Assembly: GCA_958450325.1 (NCBI GenBank)
Contig: OY288242.1
Coordinates: 23,194,474 to 23,258,473 of the forward strand
DNA: 64,000 bases
From: Agrostemma githago
Lineage: Eukaryota > Streptophyta > Magnoliopsida > Caryophyllales > Caryophyllaceae
Reading direction: 5' to 3'
The position numbers and the translations under genes are program-made. Below are positions 52,975-64,000 of this stretch, piece by piece. Numbering within the stretch: position 1 is the first letter of the stretch; each line of letters begins with the position of its first letter. The notes beneath the pieces are model-generated. The model worked only from the letters and a program-made list of their open reading frames with translations, did no database searches and had not been told where the DNA came from.

Positions 52975-55406
52975 TATAGACACCCACATTTTGACCGCCA
53001 GGTGTCTATAGCAGTTTCCGACAAACACCCGATGATGATCGGACGCAAACGTGCTTTAACGTACTCGGAAATGGGCTCAAAATCATGGATATTTAGCTTG
53101 GGATTTTTAGGGAGTACAATTTTTACAAAACCAACCTCAAATTCAGGCCCAGTGGGTCGTTTCGAGTCAAATAAGACTAATTTGGGTCGAATCCGACACC
53201 GGGGGTAAAACAGTCTTTCAGCGACCGAGTCAATCCCGGTCAAAGATATTTTCTCGAGACGCGTGAGTCAGCCGGATCACCTCACGTGGCTGATTCTTAC
53301 TCCAACTCCACAAAAATCAGCCACACAAATATTAAACAAATCCGTTTAAGGATGGAATTCGATCTCAAGTAGGAATCCTATCCGAAAACCGATTCAAACA
53401 CCCAACCGAGTGCAAACACTCGGCCGAGCAGCACAAACCAGCCGAGTTTCCCTTTCTTCCTTCACAAAAAAACAGAATTTTTATTTCCCTCAACTTCTTA
53501 CGTTTCCTATCCTAAGCGGTAGTTCTAATTCAAATGCACCTCTCCTAGCCAAGGTCGGGAACTCCCTATACATAGCCCCTTGCATACAACAACTTGAGAC
53601 ATCATAGAAAATCATCAGAAACACAGCAATTATTAGCAACATACACATCAACTTTCTGTCATTCCGACATACATAATTCCTGAAAAGTATCAACCTTAAA
53701 CATCGAGAAACCGATAGTGCGTCCAGAACCCGAAGGAAACCGGTCCCGATACCCGACACCCTTCACCCGTCACCTTCACCGAGCCACACTAACCCGACTG
53801 ACATCACTCGACGCTCCCGTGCCCAAGCCACGTCCCGACGAGCCCCGATCCGAGTAAACCGAAGCATGTAGGTTGAGGGTGTACTAAACCCGATTTCTCC
53901 TTTTCTTCTCTTCTCCTCCTCGTCGTCCGTTTTCCTTTTACGGGTCAAGCGTCGTTTTTTTATTTTATTTCTAATATCGATATTAACAAAAAACAATTTT
54001 CATAACAAACATTCTTAAAAATATGATATCGATTCTCTATAATCGAATATTGTATCGAAAAGAATTATATTAAGATCTCGACGATATTAAAAATCGTTAC
54101 ATCTTTTCTCGTTCAAACTCCTTTTTTCAAACAATTTTACAAAACCCTTTTCAAACTCATTCTAAATATTCGATATCGATTTCATAATCGAATATCGGAT
54201 ACGACGAATATCGAAAACATGAATCGAATACAAATTAATTCATATTTTGTACGCGATTTATCAAAATTAGCAATTTCGAACAAAAAATAAAAAGTCGGAC
54301 AGACCCGTACGCGAGTCGCGCCACGCCCAGGCGGCTCGGGCACGGGCCTGGAACCCGAACCTTTTTTTTTTAACTTTTTCGTTCGTTTTTATTATTTATT
54401 CTACGAAACGATTTCTAAAAATTACATCTTTTCTAAAACTATTCCAAGTATTTGATATTGATTTCGTAGTCAACTGTCGAATATAACGAATGTCGAAAAT
54501 ATTAACTCGAGTACGGATCATACAATATTCGTACGCGATTTAATAAAAGCATCGAATTTTCAAAAAACCGCTCTCGGAACCAGCCCGACACGCGACTCGC
54601 CGGCGTCCCGGGCGAGCCGCGCGGCCGGCTGCCTTGGCGCGCCTTTCTCGTTCCTTTTTTTTATTATTTTTTCGAACATCGTTTTTTATACAAAACAACG
54701 TCTTTTCAACAATATTTTTCAGATTTCGATTAATATTTATTTTCTCGATCTTGTATATTTATTTTATTTGCTATATTATTATTTACAAATCGATACTAAC
54801 TCGTTTGTTCATCTTGTAGCAAATTCATCTTTTTTATTTCGTTTGTTTTATTATACTAAAACGAACCTCACATGCTAAATTCAACTTTGACGTTTAATTT
54901 TTCATGCATTAAACCGACTTAGCAACTCATTCAATTCCTCACATGCTTAGGAAAACAATGTTTGCATATCATTCATCGTATTACTAACGCGCGTATTAAA
55001 AAATCATTCGATATCCTAGTAGAGGCCGCTAATGTGCGGGCGGGGTTGGGTGTTCTTAGTGAACTTCCCAACACGTACCCTCACCCCTTACTCAGAACTG
55101 TGGTTTCCGGATGTCCGAAACCATTGGCAACGAGAGTCATTCAATATACGATTAACCGCTCAAGTCGGCATCTGTATCGAACTGCAAAGGGACGAGCCCA
55201 ATAAACTCTGACATCAGAAATGGGTCGTATTTTGTACACGGCCCACTACGACATAGAGTGGGCTCGAACGGTTCCGAATAACCATAAAATTCGGTGGCTA
55301 CTCCAACTTCGATTTAAATTTCAATTTGACCATCTCATATGGAGATTCATTCGCCTCCCCAAACCTGCGCGTGGCAGCGTCGGGGTGGACCTATGTCATG
55401 TCCACA
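52975..55406 (+). repeat. Tat-like 3' LTR (complete)
   Basis: Starts TATAGACACCCACATTTTG (the usual start in such elements is TGTAGACACCC, so the first G seems mutated) and ends CATGTCCACA, about 2432 bp. The end is fixed by comparison with the 5' LTR/PBS border at 48318. Confidence 0.78.
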
Positions 55407-56289
55407 CCTATGTGAATCGCCTAAAAAATAGGTCAAGGATCGCATTAGCTTGTCAAACAAGCTAGACCAATCAGCAGCAAAGTGGTCATAAGGAATCAAC
55501 ATTAACAAGCATGACCAGTAATAAGTATGATAAGTAAGAAGAGTAGTGAGCAGTTTATGAGAAAAGACATACAAACCAAATATCTCAAAATTAGCCCAAG
55601 TCTTATCATTTGACACAAATTGCACAAGAGGAGAGTCAAATAACTCAAAACTACTCAAAACATCAAACTTATATTTTTCACCTTCTTCGAAAAAGTTGTT
55701 ATGATCGTCATCTTCAATGTTCTTAAGCAAACAACCATCAAACGAGAAACCAAGAGCCAAAACAAACTCTTCTAAAAGAGTCTCACAATCCTCATCCATA
55801 ATCATAGGCTCAAGCGAAGGTGTAAGGGAATCAAGATCAAGATAATCAATGGGTGAAGGAGATTCATCTTCAAAACAATGGGAAAAGTCAAATTTATCTA
55901 AAATAGGTTTCTCAAAGAAATCAAATTCGCAATCCCAAGTATCCTCAATGCTGAAACTCTCTTCACTCAAAGTATCATTCAAAAGTGCATTCTCTTCTCG
56001 ACTCTTGTCCGTTTCAACTTTCCTCTCACGCTCAAGGGCTTCTCTATTGTTCAAACCCCTTTCCAAATCCTCAAAATTGACATCAAATGTCACACTTTCA
56101 AATTCACATGAACCAAAATCCTCAATGTTATTCTCAGAAAGAACATTAGTCAAAGCATCCAAACACGCGTTTTCCTCAAATATAAAACTTTTCATCTCAC
56201 AATCATTGTTCGCCACAACAACATTCACAAAATGAGAAGAATATTTGGTCAGAGGGTGTGAAAGTTGCTCCGAAGAAGAATAAGATGGT
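55407..56289 (-). pseudogene. Element III gag-like protein, C-terminal acidic module
   Basis: Minus-strand frame open across the segment; the apparent start lies in the neighbouring LTR and the last ~19 codons in Tat LTR. Contains FFEKPILDKFDF, SPIDYLDLDSL, MIMDEDCETLLEE, FEIFGLYVFSHK, then YDHFAADWSSLFDKLMRSLT, nearly identical to the end of element I's protein. Assigning it to III rests on orientation and position; the DNA that would join it to 29858 is lost or displaced. No zinc knuckle or enzyme domain. Confidence 0.7.
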
Positions 56290-59200
56290 TGTAATCCCCT
56301 AGAAATTCTAACGCGATACAGTGGCGAAAACACTGTAGAGTCGGGATTATAACACGCTGTAACTATGTCTTAGTAAATTAAATTGGTAAAGTCAAACGTA
56401 TGCCATACATAAAAATGGCTAAAATTTAAAACAATCCACAAAGAGGTTAAACAATCCTTAAGACATAATTGTTAAAAAGATCAAGCAGGATCCAAGACTG
56501 CTCGTTAGCCCACACCCTCCGAAAAACAAACACGTATACCTGCCATGTTAAAACATAACAGCCACAATCAGTGGGGAGCAACGTCAACGTTCTCCCAGCC
56601 GTATAACAGAATTTTAAAACTGTACTTACTACTATAGAAAAATAATAAAAATGGAAAACAGTAAAATATCATATTAAAATAAGTTTTCAGCACAAGACCA
56701 AAATATTAAAATGGGTTACCGAAGAAACATAAAAATAATTGCCAATCTGCAAACCAACTTATATCGATAACAATAAAAAAATATTTAAAATGGCGTTATG
56801 GATAGGATTAATGTAGAATCTAGACTTTCACTAGGACAATACTAAACTAGTTTCGAGAACTTAGTCAAAACAAATTAGACTTCGGTCTCTAACTAGGCAA
56901 CTCAACCATAACAGGACTGCGTGCAGCGAGGTCCTGGCTTAAGTAGTGCACGCCCCTCCTGGATACAAACCATACCCAGTTCAACCCAACGCGACTTACA
57001 CGATGCGATATCTAAGTTTAATGTAAGCATACACCCTCCTGAACACAAACCATGCTCAGTTCAACGACCAATGTGTCTCAACATAGACACACCAGCTTTA
57101 TAGTTGATGGCAAAACGTACATCCCAGACTATATTACTCTAAACCCACACTTTTCCTTATTCCATAACTCCAAAACAATCCATTATCGATATTTAAAAGA
57201 TGTATTCATTATAAACAATATGAGGATAAAAGAAGTAAACATTTATATTCTAAAAGAAGAAACTTTCTATTTTAGGAAACTTCTATTTTTAGAAACTTTA
57301 CTAAAAATAGCATTATATCAAAATAGTGAGAATATTAGTTCATACTAATACCACATTTTTAGTAAACGATATAGATTTATAAAACTAATACTTTCGGCCT
57401 TAACGATGTTAATTATTAAAGTAAGAACATTTGATTTTATGAAATTATTAAAATATCGTATAAGCGTTATAAAATGATTAAAAATGTCTTAAACATTTTA
57501 ATATTAATAATTACGGTGTTTTCAAAAGTTAAAAAGCTATAATTCCCTAATTATTATTAGTTTCGACAATAAAATTATAAATAGGATTTTACGGCAAACA
57601 TCAAATTAAATATTTGAACGTCTTTATTTAATTAAACCAACAAATATATTTAGAGTATGTTAAGGGAAGATTTAACCCTGAAAGTTTCAGATTTAAATAC
57701 TTTCAAAATTGCTGGAAAAATAATTCTTTTAGGTAAGACGAAGCATTTTAACGATAAATCATAATTTGTCCGAAAATCAATACTTATTAATTAAAGACTT
57801 TAATAATTAGTACAAAAATTATGTAAAATAGTTAAAATATATTTATAGACATTCTGTCCAGAAAAGAAAATTTTCTAGAATCTTAAAACTCGGTTTTTAA
57901 AGTGTTTTCTCGTTAATCGTTCAATCTCGACAATAACGATTAATAAAAAAAAAATAATTACAAAACGATTCAAGTATTAATATCCAAAAATCATTATTAA
58001 ACCCAAAAATTATGATTTTCCAGAATCTACCATTTTTCCAGATTTCCAAAAATTCCAGATTTAATAAATCCCGTCAAAACCGTCTTTAAAACCCGTTTTC
58101 ACAATTAACGATTCCATTAATAAAACTTATCGTTCCTAACATTTTATTAAGGCACTAAAAATCATAAAATTACATTTCAATATGAAATCATCAGAATCAT
58201 AATTTTTTCCAGATTTAAACCAAAGACCAGAAATTGAGAATTTAAACAACAAACTCGGTTTTAACGATAAACGATGATTTAAAGTGATTAATTAATTCAT
58301 CCACTTAACAATTCCGAAAAATTATGAAAAAAATTAAGAAAATTCTATTTCACCAGAAAGTTTCACCACGTAAAAAATCAGATTAAAATAAAATGTTTAA
58401 GTACTAGAACTAAAAATTGGCTTTTAATCGTTTTTGTCCGTAAACGGTAATAATTCAATAATTGATATCAAAAATATCAGAAAAATACTAAATTATTAAA
58501 AATCATCAAAAAAAAACATTTTTCCAGAATATAAACATATATTACATGTTTAGGCCGAATATTACGATTTTACAAATTAATATAACAATTTAATCTTTAA
58601 TCTCGTAAAAGCGATAAAAATACCGAATCATACAAATTTTCAACTTTTAAAAATTTTCCAGAATTCGTGACATACATATATTGCCAAAATAAAACATATA
58701 AATATGTACATGCAAATACTCAATTAAAATCATGAAATACCGAGTAACATCGACGTTACCTCTACTCCAAGTCTGAATCGACAATATATTCGTCGGCTTC
58801 GGGATCGTCAAAAAATCCTACCAAACATGGAAATCATGGCAGAAAAATACCATGAGAAAACTAATAAAAATCAAGGTAAATATTGATCGAAAACGACGTT
58901 GATTAATACCTTAACGAAGAGAACGGAAAGAGGATTATTTGACGATGAATTTGAGTCGATTAAGACTAGAATTGAAGCAAAAATAATCTTAGAATTAGGG
59001 AAGGTGCCACGGCCAAAAATGGGTGAAGATAGATTTTTTTTTTTTTAACTTTGATGAATGAATAAAGTGAAGTATGGAAATGGATGGTTTTCAAAATATA
59101 AATGAGATTAAAGTGTTGTCGAAAACTATGTGAAATCCTCATGAAGTGGCCAGCCAAAATGAAGTGATAAGGAGTATGAAAAGTTTTGATACTAATGCAA

Positions 59201-59784
59201 CAATGAATGAAAAGAAATTCTCTTACGTTTACGTTTTAACGTGATAAAATGAAACGTTTAAATAAAACGTAATAAAACTTGTGACCAAGAGCTTAGTTGG
59301 TCCAAAATGTGAGGAAATGGTCTCAAATAATTTATAAGTTGATAAAAAGTATAATCGTAAAATAGTTAAAGGCATTTCAAAGTAATTCGAGTAAACCTCG
59401 CGTAAGAAAATAATTATTCGCGAAGCTTCGTAATAAAAATCATTAACAACTAAATTTTTGTAAATAAAAATATTTACTAGTTGAAAATATTATAGAAACG
59501 TATTCAAACATTTTTAGGAAAGAAATAACTTAAATCCAAGCTTAAAAATGTCAATTCGAAGAGAAATAGAATTCCTTGCGGAAAAATTAATTAGTTTACG
59601 AGGAAACCAATTAAATGGATTTAAAAAGAATTTAAATCTTTAAAATTAAAAATAAAAATTATTAAACTCAAAAATTAAAATAGAGCTTAGTAAAATGATG
59701 AAATATGAGGCCAAAATTGACAGAGTTAAGACGGAGTCCTAACGGAAAGAATGAAAATACTTAGGAAAAATAGCGGATGTTACA
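56290..59784 (-). repeat. Element V 3' LTR (Tekay-like family)
   Basis: TGTAATCCCC to GGATGTTACA on plus, 3495 bp. The first 1.3 kb resembles element IV's LTR and the rest matches element B's LTR. The U5 hairpin is at 56317-56337. Left flank ATGGT; the other duplication is outside the window. It carries the uninterrupted target site of the solo LTR near 59472. Confidence 0.87.
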
Positions 59785-60424
59785 ATCCTCCCCACTAAAA
59801 GAAAGTTTCATCCTCGAAACTAAGAATAAGCATAAAGGAAACAAGATTACCCCACTCAAAAAGGTGAGGATACAAATCTCGCATAAAATTTTTGCTGTAA
59901 AAGAAAATTTTACAACTTTTAAAGTGATATGAAATCAAATGCAAATATTTATTCCGAGAGGAATTGGGCTAAGCTACCCGGAGTTTAATTTTTTTTTTTA
60001 ATTAGGGAAATCGTAAAGTAAAGTTATTTGGTAAAATAATGGCGTCAAATAACATTTGTAAACAAACTCTAAGAAAATAGGATAACCAAAATATTTTGAA
60101 AACAAAAGTAAAATATTTTGATTAAGAAATTCGATATTATTTTTTTTTTTGATGAAACAAAATTTAGTTTGGAGAAATCAAATTTTGTAGTTAGTAAAAA
60201 TCGCACCAGCCATCAAACATTTTCGATAACAGATTCAAAAGTCCACCAACAATAAAATGAAAATCAATTTTCAAAACGTTAAAATTTCGAAAATGTTATC
60301 AAAGTAATTATGAAAGTTTTCAAAAATGTTATCAAACTTGAACATACAAAATAATTTCGACAATGTTTAAAACGTTTTACATAACAATCCTATACAAATT
60401 CACTACAAGAGATCGAGAAAAGTG

Positions 60425-60812
60425 ATTTTGGGTCCGCCAAAATCGGTCTCAAAACTGAAAAGGCGGTCCCAAATCTCAATTTTGGGACCGACTTTGGGAC
60501 TTTGGGACCGCTTTTGAGCGGTTGCAGAATCTGGTAACAAAACTCAAAATTTGGGACCGAAAAGTAAATCGGTCCCAACTTTGTGACCGTCGCAAGCGGT
60601 CTCAAAAGCTATGTTCGGTCTCAAATTTGGGACCGACTATTGTGTTAAGCGGTCTCAAATTTGGGACCGAAGTCGGTCCCAAAATTGAGTATGCAGTCCC
60701 AAATTTGGGACCGAATTCACTCTCAAAACTGCCTCGGCGGTCCCAAAATTGCGAAGGCAGTCCCAAATTTGGGACCGACTTCGGTCCCAAAATTTCCTAG
60801 GCGGTCCCAAAA
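60425..60812. repeat. CACTA left subterminal repeats
   Basis: Many direct and inverted copies of TTTGGGACCG / CGGTCCCAAA, several forming the full palindrome around AAATTT. In En/Spm such arrays bind the element's own DNA-binding protein. Confidence 0.85.
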
Positions 60813-61038
60813 ATTCCAGAATTAATTATATATTAATTCTATTATCCGGCTACCCGCCTATTAAATTTTGACCTGCATATAAACCAAATAACATACCACC
60901 AACCAATAATCGGGATGACACCAATCACAATCTCCAAATGCTAAACGAAAAGTCTCAATTTATAACTAATAAAACCAATATTCATACAATCCACACACTT
61001 AGAAAATGTCACTACAAGCCACACACTAAGAATAAACT

Positions 61039-61500
61039 TCAACACTTGACTAGAGTATCATCACATATAAACCACTTAAACCAACATTGACCAAATGAAT
61101 CTTCATCGGGACAATAAGAAGTAGCCGTAGAATTTGGAGATTTACTTTTGAACTTCTTCTAAAGAAACAACTCGTCGGCATTACCAATTCCATACACCTT
61201 TCCCTTTTTTCGCCCGCCAACAACATCGAAAAAGACTCCATTTTCTCGAACATTCTCCCCCCGAGTACTTCAATTTTGTATTGTATTTCTCCTATCAAAG
61301 AAACATTAAAGAACGTATAAAAAATTTAGAAAAGAAAACGGAGCTAAAGAGATAAACAAAGTTGATGAAACCAAACATGTACTCACAAAAACATCCTTGG
61401 CTTTCTTAGAATTGAGTTCTCTTCTACCCTCTTTATCGACACTATGAACCCGGTAGAAAACTTCTGAAGCAGAAGGTAGCTTGCCATAGTTTTCCTTAGT
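61039..61500 (-). pseudogene. En/Spm-type transposase-accessory gene fragment (two exons)
   Basis: Exon 61500-61387 (after TTTCAG acceptor, before GTGAGT donor) reads TKENYGKLPSASEVFYRVHS then VDKEGRRELNSKKAKDVF. The next exon 61291-61039 (after TTGATAG) continues in frame: EKYNTKLKYSGG, AKKGKVYGIGNADELFLQKK, to LVKC and stop. The pattern 'S...F...H...KEGR.L..KA..V.EK' and 'KGKVYGIGN' resembles the plant Ptta/En/Spm (Transposase_24) family. Upstream exons were not recognised, so I treat it as partial. Confidence 0.68.
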
Positions 61501-63480
61501 CTGAAACAATTTACCAAAAACATGTATAGAGTAGATTAGTAAGCATAATGTTAAAAAGATGGAAACAAAATAATTGCACACAGACATCTGGGATCCAAAA
61601 GACGATGGTGATGGTCCGACTCATGACTCAAACTCCTCTCGAATTACTGTCTTACGTACTGAGTTGCTGCTTGAAATGGAAACCATTGATCTGCAAAGCT
61701 CCACGAGGATTCCTGCGAATTAAATAAAACAAGAACCGATGCTACTTTTCAGGGGATGGTTTACGTATGCTTTTGCTTTGCCACCTATGCTACTTTTTTT
61801 TTTATGGTATTGACGTTATGGCTTAGCCAAGGCCGGCCTGTTGAAGAGGTAAAAGTAGTAGCTCCACCTCCAATGAATGCGATGGAGCAACTTTTGGCAG
61901 TTCAAAATGCAATTTCTTAGGCTGAGGAGTCCATCCAATATGGAAATATCATCCTACTCAAAGTACGCGCATTGCTGCTATCCATTTCACCCCGGGTTTG
62001 GATCTTTGGTTCTCATTACTCTTTGAAACCACCCTGTTCCATTTATATTGTTCTCATTTGAAAGCTGAGTTTAATTACACATTTTACTTCTAAACTAATA
62101 CTTGTAGAATCTAGTTTAATGGGGAATCTCCTATTCACATGATGAAGTAAGATCTATTTACGGTAAGACTAGTTAGTAGTTAATCAAATTGGTTATAGTG
62201 AGTGGAAGTGGTAGGACAGAGTTTGTAAATGAGAAAGACACAGCACACAGCAATGCAAGAGTAGAGTTGATCCTATAACACACTCACACATGTTTCAGCT
62301 ACCGACTAAGAACTACAAACAAGATGAGATGAAGAATCAGAACTATAATTTCAATTAACTGTAGCAAGAACAGTACCAAAATCAGAATTAAACTGCTACT
62401 GATTCAACTGGGAGTAATAATAGAATAGCATAAACAATCCAATAAACCCCAATACAATCAGATACACAATTATAATCAGAGTCAGTGAATTAGATAAACA
62501 AAATGGGAAAAGAGAATCTAACCTTAAACCGAGTGTTAGAGAAACATAAGCACACAGAAACCCATAAATGTTTAGTGTAGATTATACTGCTCCTAATAAC
62601 CTCACATTATACTGCTCCTAACTAGTGAAAGTATTCAATTTTTACTCTAGTTTTCTTAAACACATAAACATAAGCTCATATTATAGTGCTCCTAATAACC
62701 TCGAAGCGATACGTAAGCTGGAAGATTAGAGTCAAAACTTCATAGCATTAAAAAAAGATTAAAATCGCAGATTCGAGCAACTTTATAGCAATAACAGGTG
62801 ATTCGATTAACGACAGAGAAGGATGCACCGAAGCTATGCCATTAAATCGCAGATTCGAGCAATTACAAACAAAATCAAGCATAATCATAGCAATAAAAAC
62901 AGATCAAAATGCGTGAAAATCAGATCAAAACACTCGAAGATTAGCAAAAAATCACTCAAACATGAATCTACGCCATTAAATCACATATTCAAGCAATTAA
63001 AAACAAAATTGAAGCACAAAACGCAGGTCTTTAAAGGATGACATGCTGTTGAATGAAATTAGGTAATCGAAGAAGATAATCGAAGAAATTGGGGATTACA
63101 TGTTGTTGTATATGAAATTACGGATTACCTGATTAATCGAAGAAAATCGAAGAAGAACGAAGATGATAAGGAAAACGAAGAAGATCAGAGACGGAGCTGA
63201 AGAAGATGAAGGACGAACCCTAATCGACACGCAAATTGACAGAAATGAAGGAGAATGAAGGAGAAGAAATGAACGAAGGACACGGATCTCCAAAAAACAT
63301 AATCAACGAAGAACTGAGCGTTATCCTCCATCACAGAGCTCCATCACAGAAAATTAGGGTTCCTCCATGGGAGCTTTCTTCAAAGAAAGGAAGAAATTCG
63401 GGAGAAATACATCTAAAAAAAAGTGAGTAAGAGTGATAGTGATACTGTAAGTTATTATAAGCTGACAAAAAGAAAAGCAG
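61501..63480 (-). other. CACTA interior without recognised gene
   Basis: Probably introns, leader and lost exons of the minus-strand gene. A repeated phrase 'ttatactgctcctaa(t/c)aacctc' occurs near 62585, 62605 and 62685. No coding motif was identified. Confidence 0.5.
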
Positions 63481-63489
63481 TCACAAATA

Positions 63490-63690
63490 AAAAACAAATT
63501 GAGACTGACTTTGGTCCCAAAAATTAAAAGCAGTCTCAAATTTGCAATCAACCAGTTATATTTGAGACTATTTATTATGCGGTCCCAAATTTGCAACTAC
63601 ATTAGACAGTTTGGGACCAAGGGTAGTCCCAAAATTTATTTTGGGACCGTTTTCATTGTCGGTCCCAAAAAGTCAGTCCCAAAATCACCT
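63490..63690. repeat. CACTA right subterminal repeats
   Basis: Shorter array of the same GGTCCCAAA / TTTGGGAC units as the left side, ending in the terminal CACCTTTTTCTTGTAGTG. Confidence 0.82.
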
Positions 63691-64000
63691 TTTTCTTGTA
63701 GTGATTGAAGTACTTGGAAATATAGAAGTCTTCATAAAATTTTGATCGCTTGAAAATAAAAAATTAAAAATAATTTCGAAATAATTTAAAATAAATTATT
63801 AAGGCATTTTGAAATAGATCTAAATATAAATATCAACCAAAGATAAAACAAAGTGAAGTATATAGTTCTTAAATTATAAATAAAAAAATGTTAAATTTCA
63901 CGATAACCCAAAATGTTAAATTGCTCAAAGTTTTTACAAAATGGGGAGTTTAAAATTTTGAAATTATGCTTCAAAATGTTAAAATTTCATGAAAATCAAA

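Larger units (their letters stand above)
47167..55406 (+). mobile_element. Tat/Ogre-like element remnant (gag only, 5' LTR truncated)
   Basis: Partial 5' LTR (47167-48318), tRNA-Arg-type PBS, leader, gag-like ORF (49828-50508), tandem repeats, PPT and a complete 3' LTR (52975-55406). No pol. The 5' LTR begins in mid-LTR, at the point corresponding to 54251 of the 3' LTR, joined to element II gag with about 1 bp of microhomology. PBS type, gag C-terminus and tandem repeats before the 3' LTR point to the Tat/Ogre lineage. Confidence 0.82.
60401..63703 (-). mobile_element. CACTA (En/Spm) DNA transposon, non-autonomous
   Basis: Ends CACTACAAGA and, inverted, TCTTGTAGTG, flanked by the 3-bp duplication ATT (60398-60400 and 63704-63706). 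Inner terminal sequence (AAAAGTGATTTTGGG left, AAAAGGTGATTTTGGG right) is also inverted. Subterminal regions are packed with GGTCCCAAATTTGGGACC-type repeats. At 3.3 kb and without the large TNPD-type transposase it is non-autonomous; part of a second CACTA gene remains on the minus strand. Confidence 0.92.
59785..64000 (-). mobile_element. Element V internal region (window end), interrupted by CACTA
   Basis: Minus strand next to the LTR: AGTTTCG-AGGA-TGAAACT hairpin (59804-59821; one G-T wobble) and PPT CTTTTAGTGGGGAGGAT. The visible interior (59822-60400 and 63704-64000) is non-coding and resembles element IV's interior, so V is probably another coding-free relative. Its PBS and 5' LTR lie beyond 64000. 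Confidence 0.75.

Noticed and set aside
52483..53759. Several 65-141 codon ORFs around the Tat PPT and 3' LTR start
   Set aside because: They overlap on both strands, cross the PPT/LTR border and show no retroelement domain.

Overview
This is an intergenic block of a plant nuclear genome made almost entirely of nested transposable elements. I see no intact host gene, rRNA or functional tRNA. Plant origin follows from Athila-, Tat/Ogre- and Tekay-type Ty3/gypsy elements with plant primer-binding sites (tRNA-Asp, tRNA-Arg, initiator tRNA-Met), a Helitron with captured plant gene pieces (PPR, lambda-class GST, CDT1-like), Stowaway-like MITEs and a CACTA element. A eudicot is likely; Caryophyllales is only a weak guess.

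Layout. An old Tat-like pol gene (minus strand) is split: its RNase H region lies at 1-163 and resumes at 27059-27132. Between the halves sits element I (164-27058), flanked by the 5-bp duplication CCCGT. It is a three-LTR, two-body, gag-only Athila-like element. Its second body holds a 7.2-kb Helitron (6009-13188) and a truncated Tekay-type chromovirus, element B (14241-24136, minus strand), whose LTR holds a solo LTR (20303-23821, duplication TTACT). At 27133 a minus-strand gag-only element (III) cuts the RNase H gene again. Inside III lies element II (29859-47166), a second LTR-body-LTR-body array with an intact 438-codon gag-like ORF. Its first LTR was hit by a young 10.1-kb coding-free element, IV (30790-40890, duplication TATTA, LTRs nearly identical). 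Element II is broken at 47166, where it joins the inside of a Tat/Ogre-like LTR; that Tat element runs to 55406. Then follow what is probably the gag of III (55407-56289, minus strand), the 3' LTR of another chromovirus-type element, V (56290-59784), and V's internal region to the window end. V is interrupted by a 3.3-kb CACTA element (60401-63703, duplication ATT).

How the parts relate. Elements I, II and III have no protease, RT or integrase. They share an acidic C-terminal protein module that I do not recognise and must rely on enzymes supplied by other elements. IV and V are non-coding relatives of chromovirus B, sharing LTR ends and, where visible, PBS and 3' end.

The most interesting signal is structural. 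Immediately upstream of the polypurine tract (PPT) of I, II, III, IV and V there is a short hairpin with a four-base AGGA (once AGAA) loop. Its stem sequence differs between families while pairing is kept. In I and II the hairpin-PPT pair occurs a second time, between gag and the 3' LTR. The Tat element has a different perfect 9-bp stem at the same place. All coordinates and counts were read by eye.
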